A DNA stretch of 64,000 nucleotides from Isoetes taiwanensis (taxonomy: Eukaryota > Streptophyta > Lycopodiopsida > Isoetales > Isoetaceae), in the NCBI GenBank assembly GCA_021234155.1, contig JAJEKV010000143.1, positions 572,636 to 636,635 of the forward strand, in the 5' to 3' direction. Under the pieces are notes generated by a model. That model was not told where the DNA came from. It did not search any database and was given only the letters and a program-made list of their open reading frames with translations. Made by a program: the position numbers and the translations under genes. This document shows, in pieces, positions 33,110 to 43,259 of the stretch; the first letter of the stretch is position 1, and each line of letters begins with the position of its first letter.

Positions 33110-35700
33110 TTTATTTTTTGTAAAAGTTGAAGGTACAAGACTGTGAACGACTTAAAATACGCATCAGATGCATTATTTAAAATAAAGTACCTTAAAGTTG
33201 TAAAGATTTGTCATTTAATTGACATTATTTAATATTTTATGTATGTTGTTTTAAAACTATGTATGCATTTATAAGTCTGAAATACAATTCAGAGTTCCAT
33301 GTGTGTTTTAGTAATTTTATCATATTGCATCATAATATAATATTCAACCCTCCTGTTGTTTTACAGCAGCATGCATGAAACCAAAAGTACTTGTCAATTT
33401 TCAGAATTCTAATGTTTGTGTCTACTACTTTTAAAACAAATATTAAACTCAGCAATTCAATAGCAGATTTAAAAAGGAGAGCTGTTTTTTTTGTGCACAA
33501 CATCACAAGTGTTCCGAAGCTGTGTTTGTTAACATCAACTCAAACCTGTATTTGTTAAACTTGTACTTGTTAATATCAATTGTACTACAATTAAATGCAT
33601 GTACTACTAATCAGGCAGCGTTTGGATTGGGATCTACGAGGAATGACAAAAACCAGCATAAAATTTCAGATAATAAGAAGTCTAATAACAATACATAATT
33701 ACTTGTTTAGCTGTAGCCAGATCTTGTCGCTAGAGCCTAAATAGTCGCTGGAGCCTAAATAGATGATCTTGTTGATGCTGAGCCTGCGCTAGTCCACACC
33801 CATGATCTGCATAATTCAGAGATCATGACAATTAAAATTCGACCCTTAACATAAGGCAAATAAGTGACAATTAAAATAAGTCTTGAAATCTGTTTTCCAG
33901 CATAAATCTCTCATTTTAAATTCATCTTTCCCTTCTGCTGCCCCTTTTCCCTCTCATTTAATAAGGTGGCGTCTATGACTGAAAACTGCAGAAATCAATA
34001 TCATTCACAATGAAATATTCTTCAACAAAATGCTACCTCTTTATTGAACACATACACCAGTGAGTTAAAGGCATGCACTTAGAGTTAAAGGCTGGTTTTA
34101 AAGGCCAATTGAGATCTCCTTTTCCTGCTACTGTTATCCATGTCTGATGATGCCGAATCAAGTACAAAGGGGAGAGGTCAGCACTTTTGTTTAACCTTAA
34201 ATTAGTGGATTCGTGTTTTGATAGTGTTTTTTTGAGTTGGATGAGTTCATGTGCATATAAAGCAAGGCCCATAAAGTTTATGAGCTGTGTCAAGGTGGCT
34301 GGGCTTCTGAAAGGACAACTGTATCTATTTCTTATTTCATATTATGCCAGGCACAAAAAGATAATGGATGATTACATGTGTACTGAAAAACTAACTAACT
34401 AACTAAATGCATAGCATACCTTGAGGGAACTGAAAACCAAGTCTAATATCATGCAAAATGTAGACATTTAGCTGGTTATTTTTCCAAATACGAGAAATTC
34501 TTCCTTGATCTAAAAGTAAAAGCAATCCAAGGTTCATAAGAGTTTGATATGGGTTTTAGGTACCTGTTAATAGATCGCAGTAATAATGCAAGCCCCCAAG
34601 ATGAACTCTTAAAGATGGGTAAAATAGCCACCAAGCAACCGTTGTGGGTGGATGGAGATGTCAATTCGTTAACCTCTTTGGAATTTTGGAGCACATCCTT
34701 TAAAGAGCCCTGAAAAATGAAGCACTTATTAATGAATTCAACCATAGACCTATAAAAGCTTAGAGGGTTGTCAGTAAGATAAAGAAACTAATGTGGAGGG
34801 TTGTCAGTAAGATAAAGAAACTAATGTGGAGCACTCAGCTGGGCACAATTAAAAAGCTAACAATTAAGTGCTGAATCCTGATCTAGCTGAATCCTGATAC
34901 ATCTTCTATTCAGAAAATATGGATTGGCTTCTTCAAGAAAATGAAGGCAGTGCTGGAGACTTAAAAAACAGAATAAAATGGAAGTGATTTAAACTTTCAA
35001 AGGTATAAGTTAAAAATGCTAAGCCATAAAAAATAGGCCTCCATTACCTGCCTTGGCCCATCCGATCATTCCTCAATGGGAAAATAAACATGTGATGTTG
35101 TGAATCTGTGATAAAAAACAAGAACAAGTTAATGCATTAGTAAAGCAATACCTGCATAACACCTGCATAATAAGCAATACGAAAATAGATTTACCTGGAT
35201 CGGTCTAATATCAGGGAAGGTGGGATAGGTCTCTGATAGGCCGATTTTTCCTTTCTCTGCTGCACCCAATGTTGTGCACTGTGGATATGGCTTACGAAAA
35301 TGGCTACCAGGAAATGGTCTTCAATCGGAGCATATGCACTTCGCCTATGGCCGCTCGTAATCGGGAGATCCAGGATCATGGCCAAATTTGTCTTGCATCA
35401 CATGCAACAGGAGTTTTAGGGTTTAAGAAAAAGGTTCGAGGCCATTTAGGGTTTGAAAAACAAATTGGGAAAGAAAATTATAATTTTAAGGATAAAATAG
35501 CAAGAAAAAAAGGGTTCAAGTTTTTTTTTAAAAACCCCTAGAATTTTAACGTACATTACCATACGTGAAGGTACTTTGTCGACATGCGTTATAATATATT
35601 ACGACGCTGCGTCGTTATCCAACTTCAAAAAGAATTAAAAGGTGCATCTTCGGAACCATACGATTATGCGTCCCGGATCGATGCGTTAGGTACTTCAAAG
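33110..35700. other. No supported gene
   Basis: AT-rich, with a local duplication (gagggttgtcagtaagataaagaaactaatgtgga at about 34764 and 34797, ~33 bp apart) and short open stretches lacking motifs. An A-rich segment at 35.4-35.54 kb creates a spurious lysine-rich frame. Confidence 0.45.
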
Positions 35701-35714
35701 GTACCGTCTGACGC

Positions 35715-36135
35715 GTGCTTAACCTATTAACCGTGTGTACCTCGGGTGCTTGGCGGCTCTTGCGGCAAAGAAGCCTTGCATCCGGGCGTAGCTTGGTTGG
35801 TGTGGCTGATTTGGAAGCGGCGGCGGTTGTGGATCTTTCGGGGATTGACTGCGCGCCTCTCTCGATTCCTCGACTCGGTACAAGCTATTTCAAAGCTTTC
35901 GGGTGTTCGGGAGTAGTAGAGCGGAAGTTTGCCATTTGGCGGGACTTCTTGGGTGTTGTAGATGGTGATGGTCGGTTTGTGCAGCCAGAGAGTTGCAGTT
36001 TTTCTGTGAGTTTGTTGTGGAGTGTCGAGGTATCGCTGTCTCTTTGGGGCAGTTCTCCTTCCTCCTCACTTGCTTTGTAACATTACCATTCTTTTAATAT
36101 ATTGATGACACAGTTATTCAAAAAAAAAAAACTCC
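35715..36135 (+). mobile_element. Probable LINE-derived tail with A-run
   Basis: A GC-richer island with an open frame (35715-36080) ends in tttgtaac...ttttaatatattgatgacacag and a run of A from about 36120, the form of a reverse-transcribed 3' end. The peptide (VERKFAIWRDFLGVVDGDGR) is not a domain I recognise, so this is an inference from the tail and base composition. Confidence 0.35.
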
Positions 36136-36159
36136 TTGTTGAAGTTGTGCAAGAGAGAG

Positions 36160-36410
36160 AGAGGAACTTGGAAGATTAACAAATATTCAAATAAATGTAA
36201 ACAATAAAGCAATATCAATGTAGGATTCTAACCGCGTCATTTGGGCATAAAGGTTATGCGCGTGGTTTCCAATCACGTTATTTGGAGATGACTGATTTTC
36301 AACCGATGATTTGGAGAATAAGTTAAAAGTGGAATTTGCTTGGAAAGCAGAAGAAAAAAAGAATAGACAATTTATCAACAAATATAAGCCTTCAAACAAA
36401 GTTAAACAAT
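36160..36410. repeat. Copy of the 31-32 kb dispersed repeat
   Basis: aaacaataaagcaatatcaatgtaggattc, accgcgtcatttggg, gatttggagaataagttaaaagtggaatttgcttggaaagca match the blocks near 31.35-31.47 and 31.99-32.09 kb in order and orientation. Inserted next to the A-run of the LINE-like tail. Confidence 0.6.
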
Positions 36411-36429
36411 AAATCAATCAATGGTAATC

Positions 36430-39260
36430 ATCAGGAGCCAAGATCAAAGGGAACAAGGTGCTGCGCACGGAGGGTTGCCCTCTAGTTTCTTCGGGGTGAA
36501 GTGGCTAAATCAAACTGTGAACTCATGTTTTCACGATCTATATTTAAATTAAAGTAGACCCCTATCATATAAATTTTAGCTGTTACTTTTCATGAAATAT
36601 GGCACATGGTAAGCATATTGACGGTCATGTTGTCAATGCAGAACTTGTATCATGGAGTCTTGTTGTAAATACGCTTCTCAGCATGTGTATGTACTACTGT
36701 AGATATGCAAGGTTTGAGGATGCAAACTGTGTATTTAACAGATATTTAGACAAGTCATAATTTCATGGAATGCAGTGATTTGGTAAGTATGCAACTTCTA
36801 CTATGATTCAAGAACCCACAAGAAAGTTATCCACTAAAATTAACTCCCAAATTCGAGGGCCCAAAAGCAGAATACACGATATACACAAATCTCAGACCCT
36901 AACAAAATAGTACCCTAAGGTTGTTCAACTAAAAATACTCTAATAGAAGTTTTCAAAGCCAATAAACTTTAAAACCTTCATCATTTTGGACCTTCAACAA
37001 GGACACCACATAATGGGTGACTTGTGAAAGATTTTTTACTCTTATCTCAAATTCTTAAGGCTTTGTTTGAAATGTATAGCATTTTACCATTGTTATGCAC
37101 ACTGCCATGGTTATACATTAATTCCAGCGTGTTTGGTGAGTTTTCCATTTACATTTTAACCAAAGGTTTAGCAGTATCTTCTCTTGAATTCATATAGCTC
37201 TTGAATTCATTTAACTTTCTGTTTCAATTCACCAAAGAGAAAGGAAAATGTTCCTTAAATGCTTTCAAATTGTACTTTCTTTTGTAAACAACGCGTAACT
37301 TGTTCAAAGGTTCCACTCTCAAACAATGCTATGTTACCTTGGTCTGGATATCTTACAAATAAATCTCATTTAATTAAAAAAAAACAATTTTATAGTAACT
37401 TTTGGGTTGCTTGTTCAAAGAGCTCAAACGACACAACGCTATGTTACTTGGTCTGGATATCTTGCAAGTAAATCACACATCTAATTTACAAAAAATAATT
37501 TTATAGTAACTTCTAGGTGGAAACAAAGGCTCATATTTAGATTCCCAATCTGTGACATGAGAACTGATAAGTACCTTTCCTCATACAAAAAAAATTTGTA
37601 TTTATAGGCAATTTGCCTTGCCATAAAACCATTGATTGGCAAAACAAACTTGACCATTGATGGCCCTGGCTTCAGAATTGCTGTTGTGCCAGACAAACCT
37701 TCATGTCTACTTAAAGACCAACTACATGAGCAACTGGTAAGAACCTGCTCTTGGTATTTCTCCTTTCAGATTGTTATACCCGGATGTTATCCTGTTATCC
37801 AGTAAACATGTCAAGGAATAAGATATAGTAAACATGTCAAGGAATAAGATATTGTATGAACATGTGAGTCGAATCTCAAGAGAGGCCAAATGTAGCACTG
37901 GACAGCTAGCCTTGTTTTGGTTGCATCATAAGGGTGATGATGTGGTGGCCATTTCCGGCACCACAAAAACGTGCCGGAACATGCGTGTGCATTAATAGTT
38001 TCTGCTATGGGTGTTATAGGCTTAATGAGTTGCATCGCACTAGGTATTCAATAATGCCTAGATGTTGTCCAGCAAAGCACTGCCAATAGATTTTCTACTT
38101 GGGGAATGGGTGCCTTCTGGCATAAGGAGGATTGCCAAACTTTTTGGTTGTGGATAATAAATTTCTAACCTGTAAGCTGGAAGGCAGTTATTCGCACTGC
38201 TCAGAAGTTAGTGGTAATTGTACTCTGAAGGGATGTGACGATTGTAGCTCAGTGAATAGCTCTGTTTCTCAAGATTACGAGGCAGCCAAATGAGGATACC
38301 CCAATTCCAAGCTCCCTGCAGTGTTCATGCATTGAAATTATATCCACCTATTGTACACTGAGTTGAATTGAAAGAAACATAGATTGCATTAATATCTTAC
38401 CTGCATGTGGGAACAACGTCATCCTCTACATCCCTCACCCATAATGATCATTCCATTTGAATAGCAGTTATAGGATGGACCGCATGAGCTCTGCGGACTA
38501 TTGATGCTTTGATGCTGGCACCCCGAACAGGCCAAGGCCTTGCCCTCTTCCACCAGCTTCTTCATTTCACCAACTTATAATTAATTACAAAAATTCAGAC
38601 CCTTGAAGCCCAATTATTAATTTGTCCAGTCAAAGTAATCGCTCCTTACTGTAAGTTCAAGTTCAATCGGCACATGTGCATCCACTCTCTGCTGGCAAAG
38701 GCAATAAAGGTCAATGCAATCTATATCCGATTAAACAACCGGCTTTAGAAAACTCGCCACACACACGATCTGCTCTAGTGGTAGTAGTTCTACTGTTCCG
38801 ATCCGGTTTTATATGACCTGCATTTAATATTTATCTTTGAAAATATATAGCACACATTTATTCATGTTATCACATTATTGCCTATAGCAGTAGATTAGAA
38901 AGCTTGATGCTATATTTTCCAAGGTACCAACATAGACCTGAACTTTGAAAGCAAATCTGGTGCACCATGCACAATATGCAAATCACCCAAACTGTGCTAT
39001 CTGAAAGAAGAGCTATACGCTTAAGCATGACCTATTTTTCCTGCATAAAGATCCATTATTTGCATAACAAAGATTTTGATTTTACAAACATCTTACATGA
39101 ATATACCGCTTTTCACGACAGGCATTTGCTGGGCTTGCTTGCGCTAGAGATCAGCTTAGAGCACAATGTGCTAGACCAATGTGCTAGACTTCACTGACAA
39201 CTAATTGTACAACCTTTCATATAAACAAAATGCAGGGCTATTGGCCAGGCGTATTGATAT
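36430..39260. other. No supported gene
   Basis: Non-coding DNA with a partial direct repeat (cttgttcaaag...acaatgctatgttac...ggtctggatatctt near 37305 and again near 37410) and a short duplicated aacatgtcaaggaataagata (37805 and 37831). No exon with convincing borders. Confidence 0.45.
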
Positions 39261-39265
39261 ATATT

Positions 39266-39841
39266 TTATATCGCACTTACATTTTCCACATTTGCTTTCC
39301 CCCAGGCTGCAAGTAGTGAGAACTGCTTCAATGCATCGATTCTTTGAAATTTGAGATTTGAGGTAAATTCACCTAATGCATGCTGCACAACTCTTGCATA
39401 GTTTGCCTTTCCTATGGGAATCAAGTCTATTTGATGCTCAAGAAATGCCCTGATGTCTGGTAAACACAGATGTACATCTATACATTGATACCCTCTCACG
39501 AGAATTATGCAGTTCAGTTACTGCATCTTTACTTGTGTTATAAATCAACGTCTTTTATAACTAATTTTCAAATATTTTGTTGCATTTTTAGAGTAGAGTC
39601 ATTTACCTGCATAAGTTCGACTCAAGAGTTTAATAGATTCTTCTACAAAAAATTGTGGAACATTTTCTTCTGCAACTGTTAGCCATGGTATGGCTACAGT
39701 GAACTTTGGATATGAGATGATCTTCCCAGTACAGGAAAAATTCTCCCCTGCAAATTCAAATGATATCTTGGTTCTGAATAACAAACAAAACTTAATGCTA
39801 ACATCTACTTCAAGGATTGTCACATGAAAACGCATGCACAA
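39266..39841 (-). pseudogene. TOP3B-like: DNA topoisomerase 3-beta fragments
   Basis: Two minus-strand segments match type IA topoisomerase 3-beta. 39841-39599 reads ISFEFAGENFSCTGK, FTVAIPWLTVAEENVPQF, the domain segment before the catalytic-core hinge. 39499-39266 reads CLPDIRAFLEHQIDLIPIGK and ANYARVVQHALGEF, the end of the catalytic domain. In intact enzymes about 70 residues separate these segments (an LMEKHGIGTDAS-type region), and they are absent from the ~100 bp between. Neither toprim nor Tyr active site is present. It is a fragment or broken gene, perhaps carried by an element. The intact enzyme removes negative supercoils from DNA and can act on RNA. Confidence 0.7.
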
Positions 39842-40322
39842 TTTGGAACACCCAACAGGAAATGAGAATGAAACAGCAAAGCACGCCGGAGACTAACGGA
39901 CAAACATAGAGCCTAATCTATAATCTAAAAATGAAGATGGCCCAACTAGCACCTGGCTTCCACGTTGGTTTAAAACCACATATCTCCTTTTAGACGGAAG
40001 ATTAAGAGCCATTTTCTGGCCAGATTGTAATGTTATAAGCTGCATTATATGATATTTTGACAAGGATCAACATTACCACAATATATTGATGTAAAACGAG
40101 GCATTAAAATAATCACCTTCTCATGGTGCCCTTTCCTCGGGTACGAACTGCATTTGCATTCTCATCAGCTTATCTCTTATTTGTATTTAGTTATCATCTA
40201 TCAGGATTATGTAAGTAAATACGGTAGATTCTAGAAAGCAAAGTTATTGATGGCATACTCAGTTCTTGTAACATAACACATAACAAAAGGAACAGAATGT
40301 AAAAGCCCATACAAAGTCTTAC

Positions 40323-40475
40323 TTGGCATCCATAGTCTGCACATCAAACTCTTCTACAGATGCTCCTATACCATGTCGTTTGCAGTAGAAAAGTGCTGCT
40401 GCAAATCTTAAAATATGTTTTGCAAGTGCATTGCTTTCAATAGATATTATAAGGCGGAATGAGCATCGCCAAACC
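40323..40475 (-). pseudogene. Isolated exon-like segment, family unknown
   Basis: Minus-strand 40475-40323 is open for 51 codons between an acceptor (ttgtttgcag) and a donor (gtaagact). It reads SFRLIISIESNALAKHILRF, AAALFYCKRHGIGASVEEFD. Borders and composition look like a real internal exon. It lies upstream of the topoisomerase fragments on the same strand but resembles no part of that enzyme I know. Confidence 0.4.
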
Positions 40476-40672
40476 CTGCAAACAACAAACTAAATCAAGT
40501 TAACCTTATGACCAATAAACATTCATTAACTTGGTGAGGACATTAATTGGCAATGTCACTCAAAAAAAAAGCAAATGTACTTTGTGAATATCTTCTTCCC
40601 TTGGAAAAACTGAGCAAGCTTGACACAATGTAAGATCCCTTTCATGAAATGCATGATGCATAACTGCTTGGA

Positions 40673-41071
40673 CTTCCTGGAGGTCCAGAAGCCTTTGAAT
40701 TGGCTGCAAAATTTTGCTATGGCATGCCAATAGATTTGACAGCAGGGAATGTAGCTGCACTAAAGTGCGCTGCGGAATTTCTAGAAATGGTAGAAGAGCT
40801 AGAAGAGGGAAATCTAATCTCTAAAACAGAGGCATTTTCAGGCTTTGTTTGTGTAGCATCACGGAAAGATTCAACCACGGTTTTGATCGGTGCAAAGATC
40901 TTATCTGCCGTAGGTGAGAATCTTCAAATTGTAAGGAGATCGCGGCGAATCTATTGCTTGGAAAGCATGCCTGAGATCCAAATGGCGTTGGTGCGAATTG
41001 GCGATCTTCTAAAAGTGAAGAAGAAAGCGGGCAAAAGGGCTGGTCGGTCGAATTCTCGGGCTATGAATTAA
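40673..41071 (+). pseudogene. NPH3/RPT2-type BTB protein fragment
   Basis: The frame starts LPGGPEAFELAAKFCYG, continues NVAALKCAAEFLEM, EEGNLISKTEAF and ends ENLQIVRR, all in the order found between the BTB domain and the start of the NPH3 domain in plant phototropism-related CUL3 adaptors. The 5' BTB part and the whole NPH3 domain are missing. After the IVRR motif the sequence diverges (CLESMPEIQMALVRIG) into a lysine-rich end. Substitutions at usually fixed places (SGFVCVASRKDST) indicate decay. No intron is visible in the matched part. Confidence 0.75.
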
Positions 41072-41375
41072 TAATACATTACCAAGCTAATTCTGCTGCA
41101 AAAATGGGCGGGCGGTTTTTTTTAGAGAGCTACCATTCGAGGAACTGATGCGTTTTCTGAGCCGCCGCGGTAAGCCTCGGGGGCATTGACCCATAAATTC
41201 TGCGAAACATTCACCCGACCTTCTCCCAAACATTTCCATCTTGCGAACTTCGCTTATGCCGCCTCCACCTCGGCTGAGCCACCATCGCCGGAGAACGGTT
41301 AAAGGTTTGAGAGTGGCCGCCCGGCAATAGAAATGACCGCCAGTTTACAGGAAATAGGAGGTTTTTAGCAGTCAC

Positions 41376-41450
41376 CAGCATATCCTAGGGATATTCTAGG
41401 ATATACCTAGGATATGCCAAAAGCCCACATAAACAAGGGTTTGCCCCTAA
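41376..41450. repeat. Repeat shared with 57.83-57.91 kb
   Basis: Both sites have nested gcatat/atatgcc inverted words followed by atatgccaaaarcccacat.a.caaggg.ttgcccct. The order and spacing are kept, so this is a short dispersed family. Confidence 0.6.
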
Positions 41451-41712
41451 GCAGCAGAGAAAAGGGACTTTGTGCAAGATTATCAAGTATTTAAATAAAT
41501 TTAAACGATGAGCAAACATTTCGATGTTAGCGTCAATATCATCAATTCCAGCTGTTTTAGCAATATAAAGGCCGGTTGCTAACATAGCTAACCAAGCTAT
41601 CAAACATGGAGGAGCCAAGCGATCCTTTTATAGGAGGAGACCATTCTGTAAAAGCATTTAGGGAGATAGTGCATCGCACAAGGCATTTGCATTGGAAGGA
41701 CGTTTTTCTGTA

Positions 41713-41822
41713 TATAGGAAAGCCCATTTAGTGGGCTTTCCTGCTGTGGAAACAGGGCGACGCGCGGCAGCGCGGAGCCCTGTTGACACAGCAGGAAAGC
41801 CCACTAAATGGGCTTCCCTATA
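41713..41822. repeat. 110 bp long palindrome
   Basis: Left arm from tataggaaagcccatttagtg and right arm ending cactaaatgggcttccctata pair over ~45 bases with few mismatches, leaving a GC-rich loop (gacgcgcggcagcgcgga). Inside each arm, AAGCCCA-TTTAG-TGGGCTT is itself a palindrome. It lies 200-300 bp upstream of the LRR coding region. A fold-back MITE is the likely class. Confidence 0.9.
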
Positions 41823-41855
41823 ACGTGGAGGAGAGTTAGGTGATGTTCTGCGCGC

Positions 41856-41961
41856 CACGTGTCAACAGTCTATTGGCTGGAGCAGAGAATTTCCACAAAA
41901 AGATTGAACATTTTGTTAGTGTACTTTCTGGAAATGAAAGTGTGCCAAAAATGGCCACGTG
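41856..41961. promoter_or_regulatory. Two G-boxes 100 bp apart
   Basis: CACGTG occurs at 41856-41861 (gcCACGTGtca) and 41956-41961 (gcCACGTGgc), with an inverted CCAAT box (tattggctgg) near 41871. They lie between the long palindrome and the LRR coding region. G-boxes bind bZIP and bHLH factors. An ORF (41840-42043) also runs through here, so a promoter role is an inference. Confidence 0.4.
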
Positions 41962-42024
41962 GCGGGATACGGTTGGACGAGGGGGCAGAACAGCACCTAA
42001 CTGTTCTTTACGTGTTGGGAACAG

Positions 42025-43191
42025 GGTGATGATGATGATCTAGAAGAAGTGGGCTCTCTGATTCCTCTGTGTAAGCAATACAATCTGAAAATAGATCGTT
42101 TGACAATAGTGAATGACATTTCATTTGTCATCTGTTCAGAAACATTTCTAGAGCTGTGTATTAATGTCTGCCTATCAGAATTCTGTTTGGATACTCACGA
42201 CTGCAGAGGTACCATAAACTTCTGCCGGGGATTGATCAGTGCGCCTACTATTAAACTTGCTTCCCTGACTTTTGAAAGTATAAGAGAAGTACAAGAAGAA
42301 GAAGAAGAGGCATGTTCGGAAGAAGAAGAAGAGGTATGTCAAGCTATTGTAGAATGTTTTAGAAGCCAATCCTCCACGTTGCACCACTTTTGTGTTTGGT
42401 GGCCGTTGAAAAGGAAGCAATTAGTGCACATTGCAGAAACTCTAGAAATGCCTCACACTTCATTGCAGTCGTTAACACTACATAATACATACACATCAAC
42501 AGAAGGATTGAAGCGGCTCGCAAAAGCCATTCAGTGCTCTCAGCTGCAGACCCTTGTATTTTGTTCAGGTCTCGATGTGATTGGGGAGAAAGGGATTGGG
42601 TACCTTTCAGAAGCTCTGCAAGGCCCCAGCACCAGACTGCAAAAGCTAGCATTTTCGGGTACTAAGATTGCAGACAAGGGGCTTCGGCATCTTGCAAGAG
42701 CACTGCAAAACCCCAATTCAAGCTTGCAAAAATTGTTCTTAGTTAGTTGCGACATTGGAGTCAAGTCTCTCGCAGAGGCACTAAAAACTTCAAATTCTAC
42801 ACTGAAGTTCCTTGACCTAGGTTCGAATGAAATAACAGACGCAGGAGCGGTACATATTGCATGTATTTTAGAATCAATGAATGGGTTGGAAGAGTTGAAT
42901 ATTGGGGGCAATGAGAGAATGTCAGAAGTAGGAGGAGCAATAATCTTGAAGAATTCATTGCAACGGCCTCACAATATGCTCAAGAAGATGTGGCTCCATA
43001 AGGTTGGAGACGAGGGAGCTGAATATCTTTCAAGTTCTCTGCGCAGCCCACACTGCCATTTGGTCGACTTGGAGCTAGTCTACACTACAATGAAGGTGCT
43101 AACTAGTATTGCAGATTCTTTGCCAGACTGCAAGCTACAGTCACTTAGTGTACGTCCAGCATACGACGAACCAATAATGTATAAAGGGTAG
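42025..43191 (+). CDS. RNase-inhibitor-type leucine-rich-repeat protein
   Basis: The frame is open from 42001 to the stop at 43189-43191, with a stop just before (41998-42000) and no early ATG. The start is uncertain: either a spliced 5' exon joins at the acceptor gggaacag (exon from 42025), or translation starts at a later Met. An acidic stretch (EEEEEACSEEEEE) is near residue 85. From ~125 residues on, repeats of about 28 residues follow the ribonuclease-inhibitor/NLRC pattern: LQSLTLHNTYTSTEGLKRLA, LQKLAFSGTKIADKGLRHLA, LKFLDLGSNEITDAGAVHIA, LEELNIGG. Such LRRs form a horseshoe for protein binding. No NB-ARC, kinase, signal peptide or membrane segment is visible, so the binding partner is unknown. 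Confidence 0.75.
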   Translation, partial: GDDDDLEEVGSLIPLCKQYNLKIDRLTIVNDISFVICSETFLELCINVCLSEFCLDTHDCRGTINFCRGLISAPTIKLASLTFESIREVQEEEEEACSEEEEEVCQAIVECFRSQSSTLHHFCVWWPLKRKQLVHIAETLEMPHTSLQSLTLHNTYTSTEGLKRLAKAIQCSQLQTLVFCSGLDVIGEKGIGYLSEALQGPSTRLQKLAFSGTKIADKGLRHLARALQNPNSSLQKLFLVSCDIGVKSLAEALKTSNSTLKFLDLGSNEITDAGAVHIACILESMNGLEELNIGGNERMSEVGGAIILKNSLQRPHNMLKKMWLHKVGDEGAEYLSSSLRSPHCHLVDLELVYTTMKVLTSIADSLPDCKLQSLSVRPAYDEPIMYKG

Positions 43192-43203
43192 CACAATTGG
43201 GAC

Positions 43204-43256
43204 TGGATTCCCGGTTTGGCGACCCGGCGTGGCCGAGGCTGCAAACCGGGAATCCA
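43204..43256. repeat. 15 bp perfect inverted repeat after the LRR stop
   Basis: TGGATTCCCGGTTTG (43204-43218) pairs perfectly with CAAACCGGGAATCCA (43242-43256) round a 23-base GC-rich loop. It begins 13 bases after the LRR stop codon. It could stabilise the mRNA end or be the scar of a fold-back element. Confidence 0.9.
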
Positions 43257-43259
43257 GAA

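Noticed and set aside
41840-42043. Separate small gene upstream of the LRR frame
   Set aside because: Crosses two G-boxes and a CCAAT box and ends in the same gat-repeat in another frame; more likely promoter or a 5' exon than an independent gene.
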